From DASUPK01 sp963743575 (GTDB taxonomy: Bacteria > Actinomycetota > Thermoleophilia > Solirubrobacterales > 70-9): 64,000 nucleotides of DNA. Location of the stretch: assembly GCA_963743575.1 (NCBI GenBank), contig CAVUQC010000004.1:124001-188000 (forward strand), read 5' to 3'. Positions 1 to 7,400 of this stretch are shown in pieces. The translations under genes and the position numbers were made by a program. The notes beneath the pieces were generated by a model, which saw only the letters and a list, made by a program, of their open reading frames with translations, was not told where the DNA came from and ran no database searches. Within the stretch, counting starts at the first letter, position 1. Each line of letters starts with the position of its first letter.

Positions 1-1
1 C

Positions 2-292
2 CAGGTGGCGGCGGAGACGATCGCCACTGACAACAACGGTTCCTACCTGACGGTCAGCCCGACGACGCTGAACGCGATCGATTCTTCGATCCTGACGGCG
101 GCGGGTTCACCCCCGCATCCGTTCGCAAGCGCCGCCAGCGGCACCGCCAACAGCTGGACCGAGACGATCACGTCTCCGACCGGCAACACGTTCACGATCG
201 CCAAGAGCTCCACTGGCGCTCTGAGCTACACCTGCACCGTCCCGGCCGGTAACGACCGAGGCGGCTGCCCGACCGGCGGAAACTGGGGCTAA
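2..292 (+). CDS. type IV major pilin, 5'-truncated by window edge
   Basis: This is the C-terminal 96 residues of a major pilin. The reading frame is open from base 2 to a TAA stop. It is nearly identical in DNA and protein to the last two thirds of the next pilin (430-894), so the missing N-terminus very likely carries a prepilin leader and hydrophobic helix. The C-terminal domain has two cysteines spaced like the D-loop pair of type IV pilins (in YTCTVP and RGGCPTGG). Most differences from the neighbour fall in one block of about 42 bases (80-121), which changes residues around SSILTAAGSPP. A strong hairpin terminator follows. Confidence 0.85.
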   Translation, partial: QVAAETIATDNNGSYLTVSPTTLNAIDSSILTAAGSPPHPFASAASGTANSWTETITSPTGNTFTIAKSSTGALSYTCTVPAGNDRGGCPTGGNWG

Positions 293-317
293 TCCCAGCT
301 AGCCGATCGGCATGAGA

Positions 318-350
318 GAGGGCGGGCCTTCGGGCCCGCCCTCTTTGTTC
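318..350 (+). terminator. intrinsic terminator after first pilin
   Basis: A perfect 11-bp GC stem (318-328 with 333-343) closes a TTCG tetraloop and is followed by TTTGTT. It lies 26 bases after the pilin stop and should separate this transcript from the next pilin gene. Confidence 0.85.
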
Positions 351-370
351 CACGATTTCTTGGTCAATCG

Positions 371-397
371 CTAAAGGCCCCCGGAACAGCGACCGAT
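371..397 (+). promoter_or_regulatory. sigma-28 (FliA/WhiG)-like promoter of pilin 2
   Basis: CTAAAG, 16 bases, then CCGAT. The same CTAAAG-N16-CCGA pattern occurs upstream of the third pilin (980-1006) and the prepilin peptidase (5286-5312). It resembles the FliA/SigD/WhiG consensus TAAA-N14-16-GCCGATAA. The -10 end lies 33 bases before the ATG, leaving room for a short leader with a GGAGGG Shine-Dalgarno at 418-423. The base block TTGGTCAATCG just upstream is also conserved before pilin 3. Confidence 0.6.
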
Positions 398-429
398 CAA
401 GTCAAAGTCCACGATTTGGAGGGAAAATA

Positions 430-894
430 ATGTTCCAGAAGCTCCGTGAGCGGATGGCCACACGCGAAGAGGGATTCACCCTCATCGAGCTCCTGGTCGT
501 CATGCTCATCATCGGAATCCTGGCCGCGATCGCGATCCCCACGTTCTTCAACCAGAGGAACAAGGCGAGCGACTCGAGTGCCAAGGAAATGGCCCACACG
601 GGCCAGGTGGCGGCAGAGACGATCGCCACTGACAACAACGGTTCCTACCTGACGGTCAGCCCGACGACGCTGAACGCGATCGACAGCTCGGTCCGGACTG
701 CGGCGGGCACCCCGCCGAAGCCGTTCGCAAGCGCCGCCAGCGGCACCGCCAACAGCTGGACCGAGACGATCACGTCTCCGACAGGCAACACGTTCACGAT
801 CGCCAAGAGCTCCACTGGCGCTCTGAGCTACACCTGCACCGTCCCGGCCGGTAACGACCGAGGCGGCTGCCCGACCGGCGGCAATTGGGGTTAA
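430..894 (+). CDS. type IV major pilin (type III signal peptide)
   Basis: A 154-residue prepilin. The leader MFQKLRERMATREEG is short and basic and ends in the EEG|FTLIELL prepilin peptidase site. Residue 5 of the mature protein is the usual Glu, and the first 25 mature residues form the hydrophobic assembly helix. The C-terminal domain has two cysteines likely to form a D-loop disulfide. The start is supported by GGAGGG six bases upstream. It is a tandem paralogue of the genes on both sides; the partial left copy differs mainly in one short variable block. It is expected to be cleaved by the peptidase at 5322 and polymerised by the Pil machinery. Expression probably comes from its own sigma-28-like promoter. 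Confidence 0.92.
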   Translation: MFQKLRERMATREEGFTLIELLVVMLIIGILAAIAIPTFFNQRNKASDSSAKEMAHTGQVAAETIATDNNGSYLTVSPTTLNAIDSSVRTAAGTPPKPFASAASGTANSWTETITSPTGNTFTIAKSSTGALSYTCTVPAGNDRGGCPTGGNWG

Positions 895-920
895 TCCCGG
901 CCGACAGGTCTGCTTGAACA

Positions 921-955
921 GGAGGGCGGGTCTTCGGGCCCGCCCTCCGCTTTTG
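921..955 (+). terminator. intrinsic terminator after second pilin
   Basis: The stem GGAGGGCGGG (921-930) pairs with CCCGCCCTCC (939-948), and CGCTTTT follows. It resembles the terminator after the first pilin in sequence and position, so the duplicated unit includes promoter, gene and terminator. Confidence 0.8.
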
Positions 956-979
956 CGGTCAGCACTTTTTGGTCGATCG

Positions 980-1006
980 CTAAAGCCCTCCGGTCCGCAG
1001 CCCGAT
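980..1006 (+). promoter_or_regulatory. sigma-28-like promoter of pilin 3, probably leaderless transcript
   Basis: CTAAAG-N16-CCGAT, as before pilin 2. The CCGA element ends 10 bases before the ATG at 1016, the same distance as at the prepilin peptidase gene. With usual spacing, transcription would start at or just before the ATG, and no Shine-Dalgarno is visible. A leaderless mRNA is inferred. Confidence 0.55.
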
Positions 1007-1015
1007 TCACCAGGG

Positions 1016-1480
1016 ATGTCGCAGAAGCTCCACAAACTGTCCGGCGATCGCGAAGAGGGCTTCACCCTCATCGAGGTCCTTGCGGTCATGGTCATCATCG
1101 GGATCCTCGCCGCAATTGCGATCCCCGCCTTCTTCAACCAGCGCAACAAGGCCAATGACTCGGGCGCGAAGGAGATGACGCACACGTCCCGGATTGCCAT
1201 GGAGGCGCTCGGCACCGACAACGACGGCTCCTACTCGACAGCGTCGCCCGCTGCCCTCAACGCGGTCGACAGGTCGATTCCGACCGCTGCCGGCTCGCCT
1301 CCCAAGCCCTATGTGAGCGCCGCGAGCGGGACCAGCAACAGCTGGACACTGACGATCACGGCGTCGACCGGAAACACCTTCACGGTCGCCAAGAGCTCCT
1401 CCGGTGCGGTCGCCTTCACCTGCACGGTTCCCACGGGCAACGACCGCGGCGGCTGCCCCAGCGGCGGTGCCTGGGGCTAG
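1016..1480 (+). CDS. type IV major pilin paralogue
   Basis: A 154-residue prepilin, the same length as the second pilin. The leader MSQKLHKLSGDREEG precedes the FTLIEVL cleavage and assembly motif with Glu5. The frame is open further upstream to 914, but the ATG at 1016 gives a normal short leader and equal length to the paralogue. The C-terminal domain keeps both cysteines but is more diverged than pilin 1 is from pilin 2. It is the third copy of a tandem array and probably has its own sigma-28-like promoter. Whether it is an alternative major subunit or a minor one cannot be told from sequence. Confidence 0.9.
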   Translation: MSQKLHKLSGDREEGFTLIEVLAVMVIIGILAAIAIPAFFNQRNKANDSGAKEMTHTSRIAMEALGTDNDGSYSTASPAALNAVDRSIPTAAGSPPKPYVSAASGTSNSWTLTITASTGNTFTVAKSSSGAVAFTCTVPTGNDRGGCPSGGAWG

Positions 1481-1576
1481 CCGCGCACGGCCGCCTCGTA
1501 CGAACGGCCAGCGGCACCAAATCTTGGTATGGGCACTGACCCCAAGCGTGCCGATGCATGGAACGAGCGTGTACCG

Positions 1577-2977
1577 ATGCGACTGCCCATCCTGAAAAGA
1601 ATTCGCGAAGAGCAATCCGGCGTGACCATGATCGAGGTGTTGGTCGCGTCGATGGTTCTGCTCATCGCGTCCGCCGGGCTCTACATGTCCCTGACGGCCG
1701 GCAACCGCGCCACGGCCCTCGAGCGCCATCGCGTCAAGGCCAACGATCTGGCGGAGCAGGAGCTCGAGCGGGTCCGGTCACTGCGGATCGCGGACCTCTC
1801 GACCTGGAACTCGACCCGGCGCGTCATGGAGGACGGCACCGAGCTGGCGTCCGGAGCGAGCTGCCCCGCGACAGGCCAGACGTGCTACTCGGTCAGCTCG
1901 AGGACCCAGTTCCTGACGGAGACCGCCTCGACCAACACCTGTGCCTCCGGCACCGGATCCCGCGACTACCTGCAGCTGTCGGTGTCGGTCAGCTGGACCG
2001 GGATGGGCACGCACCCACCGGTGACGGCCGGAACCGTCATCTCCCCGCCGAACGGCTCTCTCGTCCCCAACTCCGGATCGCTCCTCGTCCAGATCGACGA
2101 CGCCAACAGCAACGGAATCTCCGGCGTCGCGCTGACCGGCGCCGGCCCCTCCTCCTTCACCGGGACGACCGGGACGACCGGGTGTGTCCTGTGGCGGAAC
2201 CTTCCCGCGGGGAACTACTCGATGACCGCCGGCGGTGCGGCCTCCGGAATGGTCGATCCCGACGGCCGCGCTCCCACGGCCCAAACGGTCAGCGTCGTCG
2301 ACCAGGCGACCAACACGGTGAACCTCCAGTACGACCGCCCCGGGTCGATTCAGGGCATCACCTTCAGGACTCGCACGTACGGCGGCAGCCTGGTCAACTC
2401 AACCGCGGACACAGCGGTCCTCTCGCAGTCGGGCATGACTCAGGTGAAGCTCTTCGGAACTCCGGGAGGCACGCGCCAGACGACCTTCAACACCGGGACG
2501 AACCTCTTCCCGTTCACCTCCCCGTACACGGTCTACGGCGGCAGCTGCACCGCGAACGACCCGACCGCCGACCCGACCGCGACGGGGGCGTACGGAAGCG
2601 CGACGGTCTCGGCGGGCGGCACCGCCAACCTCGCCTCCCCTGGCTACGTTCAGCTTCCCTCGCTGCTGGTCACGCTGCACAGCGGATCTAGCGTAGTGAT
2701 CCCTGGGACACCGGTATCGGGCGGGGACGTCACTGTCACCGAAGCGGCCAGCCCGACCGGCTGCGGCGTGACCCGAACGCTGACGACCAACACCAACGCC
2801 GCCGGACAGATTCCGGTGGCCGGCGACGTGGGGCTGCCGTACGGGACCTACAACGTGTGCGCGAACAACTCGGCCGCGACCGACCGCCGCGTGATCAGCG
2901 CAGTTGCTGTCCACAGCACCGCGGGGACGAACCTCGACATCTATCTGAACGGCCAGCCCTCGGGAACATGCCCATGA
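1577..2977 (+). CDS. large PilV-like minor pilin with surface beta-domain
   Basis: A 466-residue prepilin-like protein. The leader MRLPILKRIREEQSG ends at a G|VTMIEVL cleavage site with Glu5, followed by a hydrophobic helix. About residues 170-260 look like a carboxypeptidase-regulatory or Cna-B-type beta-sandwich (GISGVALTGAGP, then NLPAGNYSM). Later repeats are Thr/Gly-rich. Such large modules are typical of tip adhesin-like minor pilins. The ATG at 1577 is chosen because it gives a normal leader; an upstream in-frame start at 1529 would lengthen it. The stop overlaps the next start (ATGA), which suggests translational coupling. Confidence 0.8.
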   Translation: MRLPILKRIREEQSGVTMIEVLVASMVLLIASAGLYMSLTAGNRATALERHRVKANDLAEQELERVRSLRIADLSTWNSTRRVMEDGTELASGASCPATGQTCYSVSSRTQFLTETASTNTCASGTGSRDYLQLSVSVSWTGMGTHPPVTAGTVISPPNGSLVPNSGSLLVQIDDANSNGISGVALTGAGPSSFTGTTGTTGCVLWRNLPAGNYSMTAGGAASGMVDPDGRAPTAQTVSVVDQATNTVNLQYDRPGSIQGITFRTRTYGGSLVNSTADTAVLSQSGMTQVKLFGTPGGTRQTTFNTGTNLFPFTSPYTVYGGSCTANDPTADPTATGAYGSATVSAGGTANLASPGYVQLPSLLVTLHSGSSVVIPGTPVSGGDVTVTEAASPTGCGVTRTLTTNTNAAGQIPVAGDVGLPYGTYNVCANNSAATDRRVISAVAVHSTAGTNLDIYLNGQPSGTCP

Positions 2978-3678
2978 GGGTGCTGCGCGAACAGAGTGGA
3001 TTCACCCTCGTAGAGCTGCTGATGACGATGATCGCGTCGCTCGTCGTGATGACGGCAATCGTGATGATGACGACCACGGCGCTCCGAAATCAGGACCGGA
3101 TCAACAGGCGAGTGGACGCAAGCCAGCGTGTCCGCCCAGTGCTGACCCGGGTCATGCAGGAGCTCCACTCCGCCTGCGTCGCGCCTCGAATCACGCCGGT
3201 CATCGGGGATGGGACCGCAGGTGGCAGCACGGGAACGCAGATTAAGTTCCTCTCGAAGAGCGACGCCACCGTCAGTCCGACCCCGGACCTGCACGTGATC
3301 ACGCTCAGCGGCGGAACCCTGAGTGAGACGGTCTACCCGGCGACCGGCGGCGCCGCGCCGACCTGGACCTTCTCGGGGACGCCCATCGCCGGTTGGAACG
3401 CGAGGCCGCTGCTCACCAACGTTTCGGCTCCGCCGGCCGGGGTGTTCCAGTACTACGACTTTGTCAACGGGCAGGTGGACACGTCGGCGACCACCGTCCC
3501 ACTGACCGCCACGGACGCGGCGAAGGTCGCGATCGTCAAGGTGACCATGTCGAGCTCGCCCACCAGGGGCGTCTCGACGTTCGACCCGAACTCGCCGCTG
3601 GTGGTCTCCGACTCGGCCGATCTGAGGCTGGAGAACGCCGGCCAATTCCCGAACCAGGACAACCTGCCATGCGTCTGA
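2974..3678 (+). CDS. PilW-like minor pilin
   Basis: A 234-residue prepilin-like protein. MRVLREQSG|FTLVELL is a canonical cleavage site with Glu5, and a long hydrophobic helix follows to about residue 35. The following QRVRPVLTRVMQELHSAC segment is the amphipathic continuation seen in PilW and GspJ proteins. It starts within the stop of the preceding gene and ends 10 bases inside the next, so the three minor pilins form one coupled unit. The role is inferred: a minor pilin helping to initiate or cap the pilus. Confidence 0.8.
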   Translation: MRVLREQSGFTLVELLMTMIASLVVMTAIVMMTTTALRNQDRINRRVDASQRVRPVLTRVMQELHSACVAPRITPVIGDGTAGGSTGTQIKFLSKSDATVSPTPDLHVITLSGGTLSETVYPATGGAAPTWTFSGTPIAGWNARPLLTNVSAPPAGVFQYYDFVNGQVDTSATTVPLTATDAAKVAIVKVTMSSSPTRGVSTFDPNSPLVVSDSADLRLENAGQFPNQDNLPCV

Positions 3679-5279
3679 TCCGCAAGCGACTTCGCGCCTT
3701 CGCGGGCCCCGAGGACGGATACACGCTGATTGCCGTCCTCGGCGCCGTGCTCATGATCACGTTGCTGGTCACGGCAGCCCTGGCGGCGACCAACGACGAC
3801 CAGCGCCTGATCTCGCTCGACCTCGAGCAGAAGCGCGCCTACGCGTCGGCTCAGGCCGGGATCGCCGACTACACCTACCACCTGAACAACGACAGCGGCT
3901 ACTGGACTCGCTGCACCAATGTGCCGGCGCCGAATGCCATCAACCAGCAGACCTCGACGGCGAACCGCAGGCCGGTCCCCGGCTCGACCGACGGCTCGAC
4001 CTACGCGATCCAGCTGCTGCCTGCGACCGGCCAGTCGTCCTGCGATACCAACAACCCGACCCAGTCGATGCTCGAGTCGAGCGGCCCGAACATCGGGACC
4101 TTCCGGATCCGGTCCATCGGCTACAACGGCACCGAGAAGCAGTCGGTCGTCGCGACCTTCAAGCAGGCCACCTTCCTCGACTACGTTTACTTCACGCAGC
4201 TCGAGACTTCCGACCCGGTCACCTACGGCTTCGCCAACCCCTCTGCGGCCCTGACCGGCGCCTACAGCCAGTGCACCAAGTTCCGACGCGACGGGCGGGA
4301 GGATTCGCCGATCCCGGGCACCAACAACCAGTTCTGCGACCAGATCGTCTTCGTCGGCGGCGACAAGATCAACGGGCCGCTGCACACCAACGACGACCTC
4401 GCAGTCTGCGGGAGTCCGAGCTTCGGCCGCAACTCCGCCGACGTGACCGAGGTGAGCGCGCCGCCGCGAGGCTGGCAATCAGGCGACAACTGCACGGGCA
4501 ACCCCAACTTCGTCGGCCCCTTCGCCACGACCGCCCCGGTGCTCACCCCACCGACCACCAACGGGTCGCTGAAGACGATCGCCGGCCCGAGCTATACCTA
4601 CACCGGTCAGACCCGGATCACCCTGAGCGGCGCCACGATGTCGATCAACGGCGGCGCCTCTGTCGCCGTGCCGACCGACGGGGTGGTCTACGTGCAGAAC
4701 GGGGCCGGCTGCACCTCCTCCTACTCGCCGTTCACGACGACCTATCCGGCCGCATCAGGATGCGGCAACGCGATCGTCCACAGCAACGGCACGTACTCGG
4801 GCCAGCTCACGATCGCGGCGGAGAACGACGTGATCATCGACAACGACATTGTGCGCTCGAGCAGCTCAGCCGACCTGCTCGGCCTGGTTGCCAACAACTT
4901 CATCCGCGTCATGCATCCGGTCTGCCCGAACAACAACAAGGGTTGTTCAAACGGGGCGATCTCGTCTGAGACCGCCAAGGGCTCGTGCAACAGCGGCGTC
5001 AACGGCACGGGGTCGAACTCGAACATCCAGATCGACGCGGCGCTCCTGGCGATCGGTCACTCCTTCATCGTCGACCACTACGACTGCGGCTCGAGCCTCG
5101 GGACGCTCACCGTCAACGGGGCGATCGCCCAGAAGTTCCGCGGCGCCGTCGGGACGACGGGGGGGACCGGGTACATCAAGGACTACAACTACGACGACCG
5201 GCTGCGCTACCAGGAACCGCCGCACTTCTTCGACCCGGTGCAGTCCGCATGGCACGTGCAGCGGGAGACGCTCGGGTAG
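3669..5279 (+). CDS. PilX/GspK-like minor pilin lacking Glu5
   Basis: A 536-residue protein with leader MRLIRKRLRAFAGPEDG before Y-T-L-I-A-V-L. The cleavage glycine and hydrophobic helix are present, but the fifth mature residue is Ala instead of Glu. Loss of Glu5 is the hallmark of GspK-type tip subunits, which need no partner below them in the helix. The large C-terminal domain has many Cys, Asn and Thr residues and no enzyme motif that I recognise. It overlaps the preceding gene by 10 bases. Family assignment rests on order (V-W-X) and N-terminus; the C-terminal domain is unassigned. Confidence 0.72.
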   Translation: MRLIRKRLRAFAGPEDGYTLIAVLGAVLMITLLVTAALAATNDDQRLISLDLEQKRAYASAQAGIADYTYHLNNDSGYWTRCTNVPAPNAINQQTSTANRRPVPGSTDGSTYAIQLLPATGQSSCDTNNPTQSMLESSGPNIGTFRIRSIGYNGTEKQSVVATFKQATFLDYVYFTQLETSDPVTYGFANPSAALTGAYSQCTKFRRDGREDSPIPGTNNQFCDQIVFVGGDKINGPLHTNDDLAVCGSPSFGRNSADVTEVSAPPRGWQSGDNCTGNPNFVGPFATTAPVLTPPTTNGSLKTIAGPSYTYTGQTRITLSGATMSINGGASVAVPTDGVVYVQNGAGCTSSYSPFTTTYPAASGCGNAIVHSNGTYSGQLTIAAENDVIIDNDIVRSSSSADLLGLVANNFIRVMHPVCPNNNKGCSNGAISSETAKGSCNSGVNGTGSNSNIQIDAALLAIGHSFIVDHYDCGSSLGTLTVNGAIAQKFRGAVGTTGGTGYIKDYNYDDRLRYQEPPHFFDPVQSAWHVQRETLG

Positions 5280-5285
5280 CACCCG

Positions 5286-5312
5286 CTAAAGGCCGGGGGC
5301 GCAGGAGCCGAG
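5286..5312 (+). promoter_or_regulatory. sigma-28-like promoter of prepilin peptidase
   Basis: CTAAAG-N16-CCGAG, matching the spacing seen before two pilins. It starts seven bases after the minor pilin stop. CCGA ends 10 bases before the ATG, as at pilin 3, so a leaderless transcript is likely. Confidence 0.5.
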
Positions 5313-5321
5313 ACAACCACC

Positions 5322-6080
5322 ATGTTTCCCATCGCCTCCCTGGCCTTCGTCGGCGGTCTCATGACCGGCAGCTTCATCGGCGTGGTCGCCCACCGGGTGC
5401 CGCGTGGCGGCTCCGTCGTCGGCGGGCGCTCGATGTGCGACTCCTGCGGAGTGCAGATCGCCGCCTACGACAACGTGCCGGTGCTCTCCTGGCTCATGCT
5501 TCGCGGTCGCTGCCGGTCCTGTGGGGCGAGGATTCCCGTGCGGTACCTGCTGGTCGAGCTGGCGCTCGGCGCGGCCTTCGCCGCGACCGCGGTCGTCTTC
5601 CACGACGACCCGGGGGCGCTGGCTCTCGGGCTCGTCTTCGTGGCGATGCTCGCCGCAATCACGCTCACCGACCTCGAGCGGCGTCTGATCCCGAACCGGA
5701 TCCTGATCGCCGGGGCGGTGGCGGGGCTCGCGATCGCAGCTGCAACGGATCCGTCGAGCCTGCCTGTGCGCGGGATCGCCGCCTTCGCGGCCGGTGGGCT
5801 GCTGCTGCTCATCGCGCTTGCATACCCGCGCGGGATGGGAATGGGGGACGTCAAGCTCGCCTTCGTCATGGGGCTCTTTCTCGGTAGCGCCGTCTCGGTG
5901 GCGTTGGCCGTCGCGGTGATCGCCGGCTCCGTCGTGGGGATCGGCGTGATGCTTCAGCAGGGCTCGGGCGCGCGCAAGCAGGCGGTCCCCTTCGGGCCGT
6001 TCCTGGCTCTGGGCGGCGTCGTGGCGCTCCTGGCGGGCGATCAGCTCGTCAACGCGTACCTGAACGCCTTCGTTCGCTAG
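5322..6080 (+). CDS. pilD: prepilin peptidase / N-methyltransferase, type IV
   Basis: A 252-residue membrane protease of the GXGD class that removes prepilin leaders and methylates the new N-terminus. The zinc-binding CxxC pairs are present (CDSCG and CRSCG in the cytoplasmic loop). Catalytic aspartates are in LTDLERRLIPN and GMGMGDVKLA, separated by membrane helices as in PilD. It directly follows the minor pilins whose products it should process. Length is near the family norm. A dispersed repeat begins at its TAG stop. Confidence 0.93.
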   Translation: MFPIASLAFVGGLMTGSFIGVVAHRVPRGGSVVGGRSMCDSCGVQIAAYDNVPVLSWLMLRGRCRSCGARIPVRYLLVELALGAAFAATAVVFHDDPGALALGLVFVAMLAAITLTDLERRLIPNRILIAGAVAGLAIAAATDPSSLPVRGIAAFAAGGLLLLIALAYPRGMGMGDVKLAFVMGLFLGSAVSVALAVAVIAGSVVGIGVMLQQGSGARKQAVPFGPFLALGGVVALLAGDQLVNAYLNAFVR

Positions 6081-6242
6081 ACGGTCGATCCCAATCCGCG
6101 CACGCCCGGATGACGCGCCTGGCACTTCGCATCTCTTCGTCCTCGGGCTCGCCTTTGGCACCACCAAAGGCTCACCCTGCGTCCTTGATCTGCTCGGCCA
6201 GGCACGCCCACGGGCGCACGAGGATTGAAATCGCCCGTCTAG
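6078..6242 (+). repeat. dispersed repeat family A, copy 1
   Basis: It is collinear with 29095-29262, starting at the TAG stop of the upstream gene in both cases. Shared blocks include CGCACGCCCGGAT, CGTCCTCGGGCT and TGCGTCCTTGATCTGCTCGG. It contains the hairpin GCCTTTGG/CCAAAGGC (6151-6158 with 6164-6171). The other copy has GTCTTTGG/CCAAAGAC, so a C-G pair is replaced by T-A. The distal end resembles a degenerate tRNA T-arm in antisense. No coding role is visible. Confidence 0.75.
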
Positions 6243-6321
6243 CCCAACTCTCATCAGTCTTGGGTATGGCGCAAGTGCTCATTGCGGCCGATGGGAAGGG
6301 TGAGGAAAAGAACCTCCAACG
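6243..6321 (+). promoter_or_regulatory. leader region of the pilMNO operon
   Basis: This stretch separates repeat A from pilM. GAGG (6302-6305) can pair with CCTC (6313-6316). The only purine-rich ribosome-binding candidate is thus both far from the ATG and inside a small hairpin. Another potential stem is GCAA/TTGC around 6273-6287. A GCCGAT block is present but has no TAAA partner at the sigma-28 spacing. The regulatory meaning is inferred. Confidence 0.3.
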
Positions 6322-7395
6322 ATGGCCTCTGTAAAGAAGAACATTCCCCTTGTCGGCCTCGACCTCGAGTCCGGGAGCGTCGCTGCGACCGAAGTCGTCG
6401 GGCGCGGCGATCGTGCCGTGGGCCGCACCGCGATCGTGCCGCTCGAGCCCGGTGTCGTCCGTGAGGGCGGCGTCCAGGACCCGGCCGCGCTGAGCAGCGC
6501 GCTCACCGATCTCTTCGCCCGCCACAAGCTTCCCAAGTCCGTCCGGCTCGGTATCGCCAACCAGCGCGTCGTGGTTCGCACGCTGCGGTTGCCCCGGATC
6601 GAGGACGCGGAGGAGCTCGATGCGGCGGTCCGCTTCCGCGCCCAGGACGAGATCCCGATGCCTCTTGACCAGGCCGTCCTCGATCACCGTGTGATCGGCC
6701 GGGGCGAGAGCGCTGACGGCAATGCCCAGATCGACGTCCTCGCCGTCGCCGCGCGGCGCGACATGATCCATCCGCTGGTCCAGGCGATGCGGGACGCGGG
6801 CCTCAATCCCGCCGGCATCGACCTCTCTGCCTTCGGGATGATTCGCGCGCTCGGCCCTGCCAACGGCGCCACTGCCGACACGGGCGAGTCCGGCGAGCTG
6901 CCGGTTCCCACCACTCTTTACGCCCACCTCGGCGACGTCACCAACATCGCCGTCGCTCGGGGCAGCGGTTGCCTCTTCACCCGCGTCAGCCCCTTCGGGG
7001 TCGAGACGATCGCCGACCGCGTCGCAAGCCGCGAGGGCATCAGCCTCAATGAGGCCCGCGAGCTGCTCATGGATGTCGGGCTCGAGGAAGAGCTCGACCT
7101 GTTCGGCGACGACGACGGCAGCTCGGCGGCCCGCGAGGAGCTCGAGCGCGGAGCGGGCAAGCTCAGCGACGAGCTCCGGATGTCGATGGAGTTCTACGGC
7201 GCGCAGGAGGGGGTCACCCCCGTCGAGCGCGTTGTCGTCTGCGGCGCGGGCAGCACGATCCCAGGGCTGTCCGACCGGATCCGAACCGATCTCGGCCTGG
7301 AGATCATGCAGGAGACGCCGCCGGAGCTCTCCCACCTCGATCCCGAGGACGCGGCACGACTGACCATCTCCTACGGCCTCGCCCTGGGGGAGTGA
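6322..7395 (+). CDS. pilM: type IV pilus assembly protein PilM
   Basis: A 357-residue actin/FtsA-like protein that forms the cytoplasmic ring of the pilus alignment complex and binds the N-terminal tail of PilN. The N-terminal phosphate-binding segment VGLDLESGSVAATEV and the C-terminal VVVCGAGSTIPGLSDRI adenosine-binding motif are recognisable. The middle shows the PilM pattern RLPRIEDAEELDAAVRFRAQ. It is the first gene of a tight operon with pilN (5-base gap), pilO and a fourth membrane protein. No good Shine-Dalgarno lies at the usual distance. Confidence 0.9.
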   Translation: MASVKKNIPLVGLDLESGSVAATEVVGRGDRAVGRTAIVPLEPGVVREGGVQDPAALSSALTDLFARHKLPKSVRLGIANQRVVVRTLRLPRIEDAEELDAAVRFRAQDEIPMPLDQAVLDHRVIGRGESADGNAQIDVLAVAARRDMIHPLVQAMRDAGLNPAGIDLSAFGMIRALGPANGATADTGESGELPVPTTLYAHLGDVTNIAVARGSGCLFTRVSPFGVETIADRVASREGISLNEARELLMDVGLEEELDLFGDDDGSSAAREELERGAGKLSDELRMSMEFYGAQEGVTPVERVVVCGAGSTIPGLSDRIRTDLGLEIMQETPPELSHLDPEDAARLTISYGLALGE

Positions 7396-7400
7396 CCTGA

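Noticed and set aside
6273..6292. Fourth sigma-28-like promoter upstream of pilM (GCCGAT)
   Set aside because: No TAAA lies at the required spacing.
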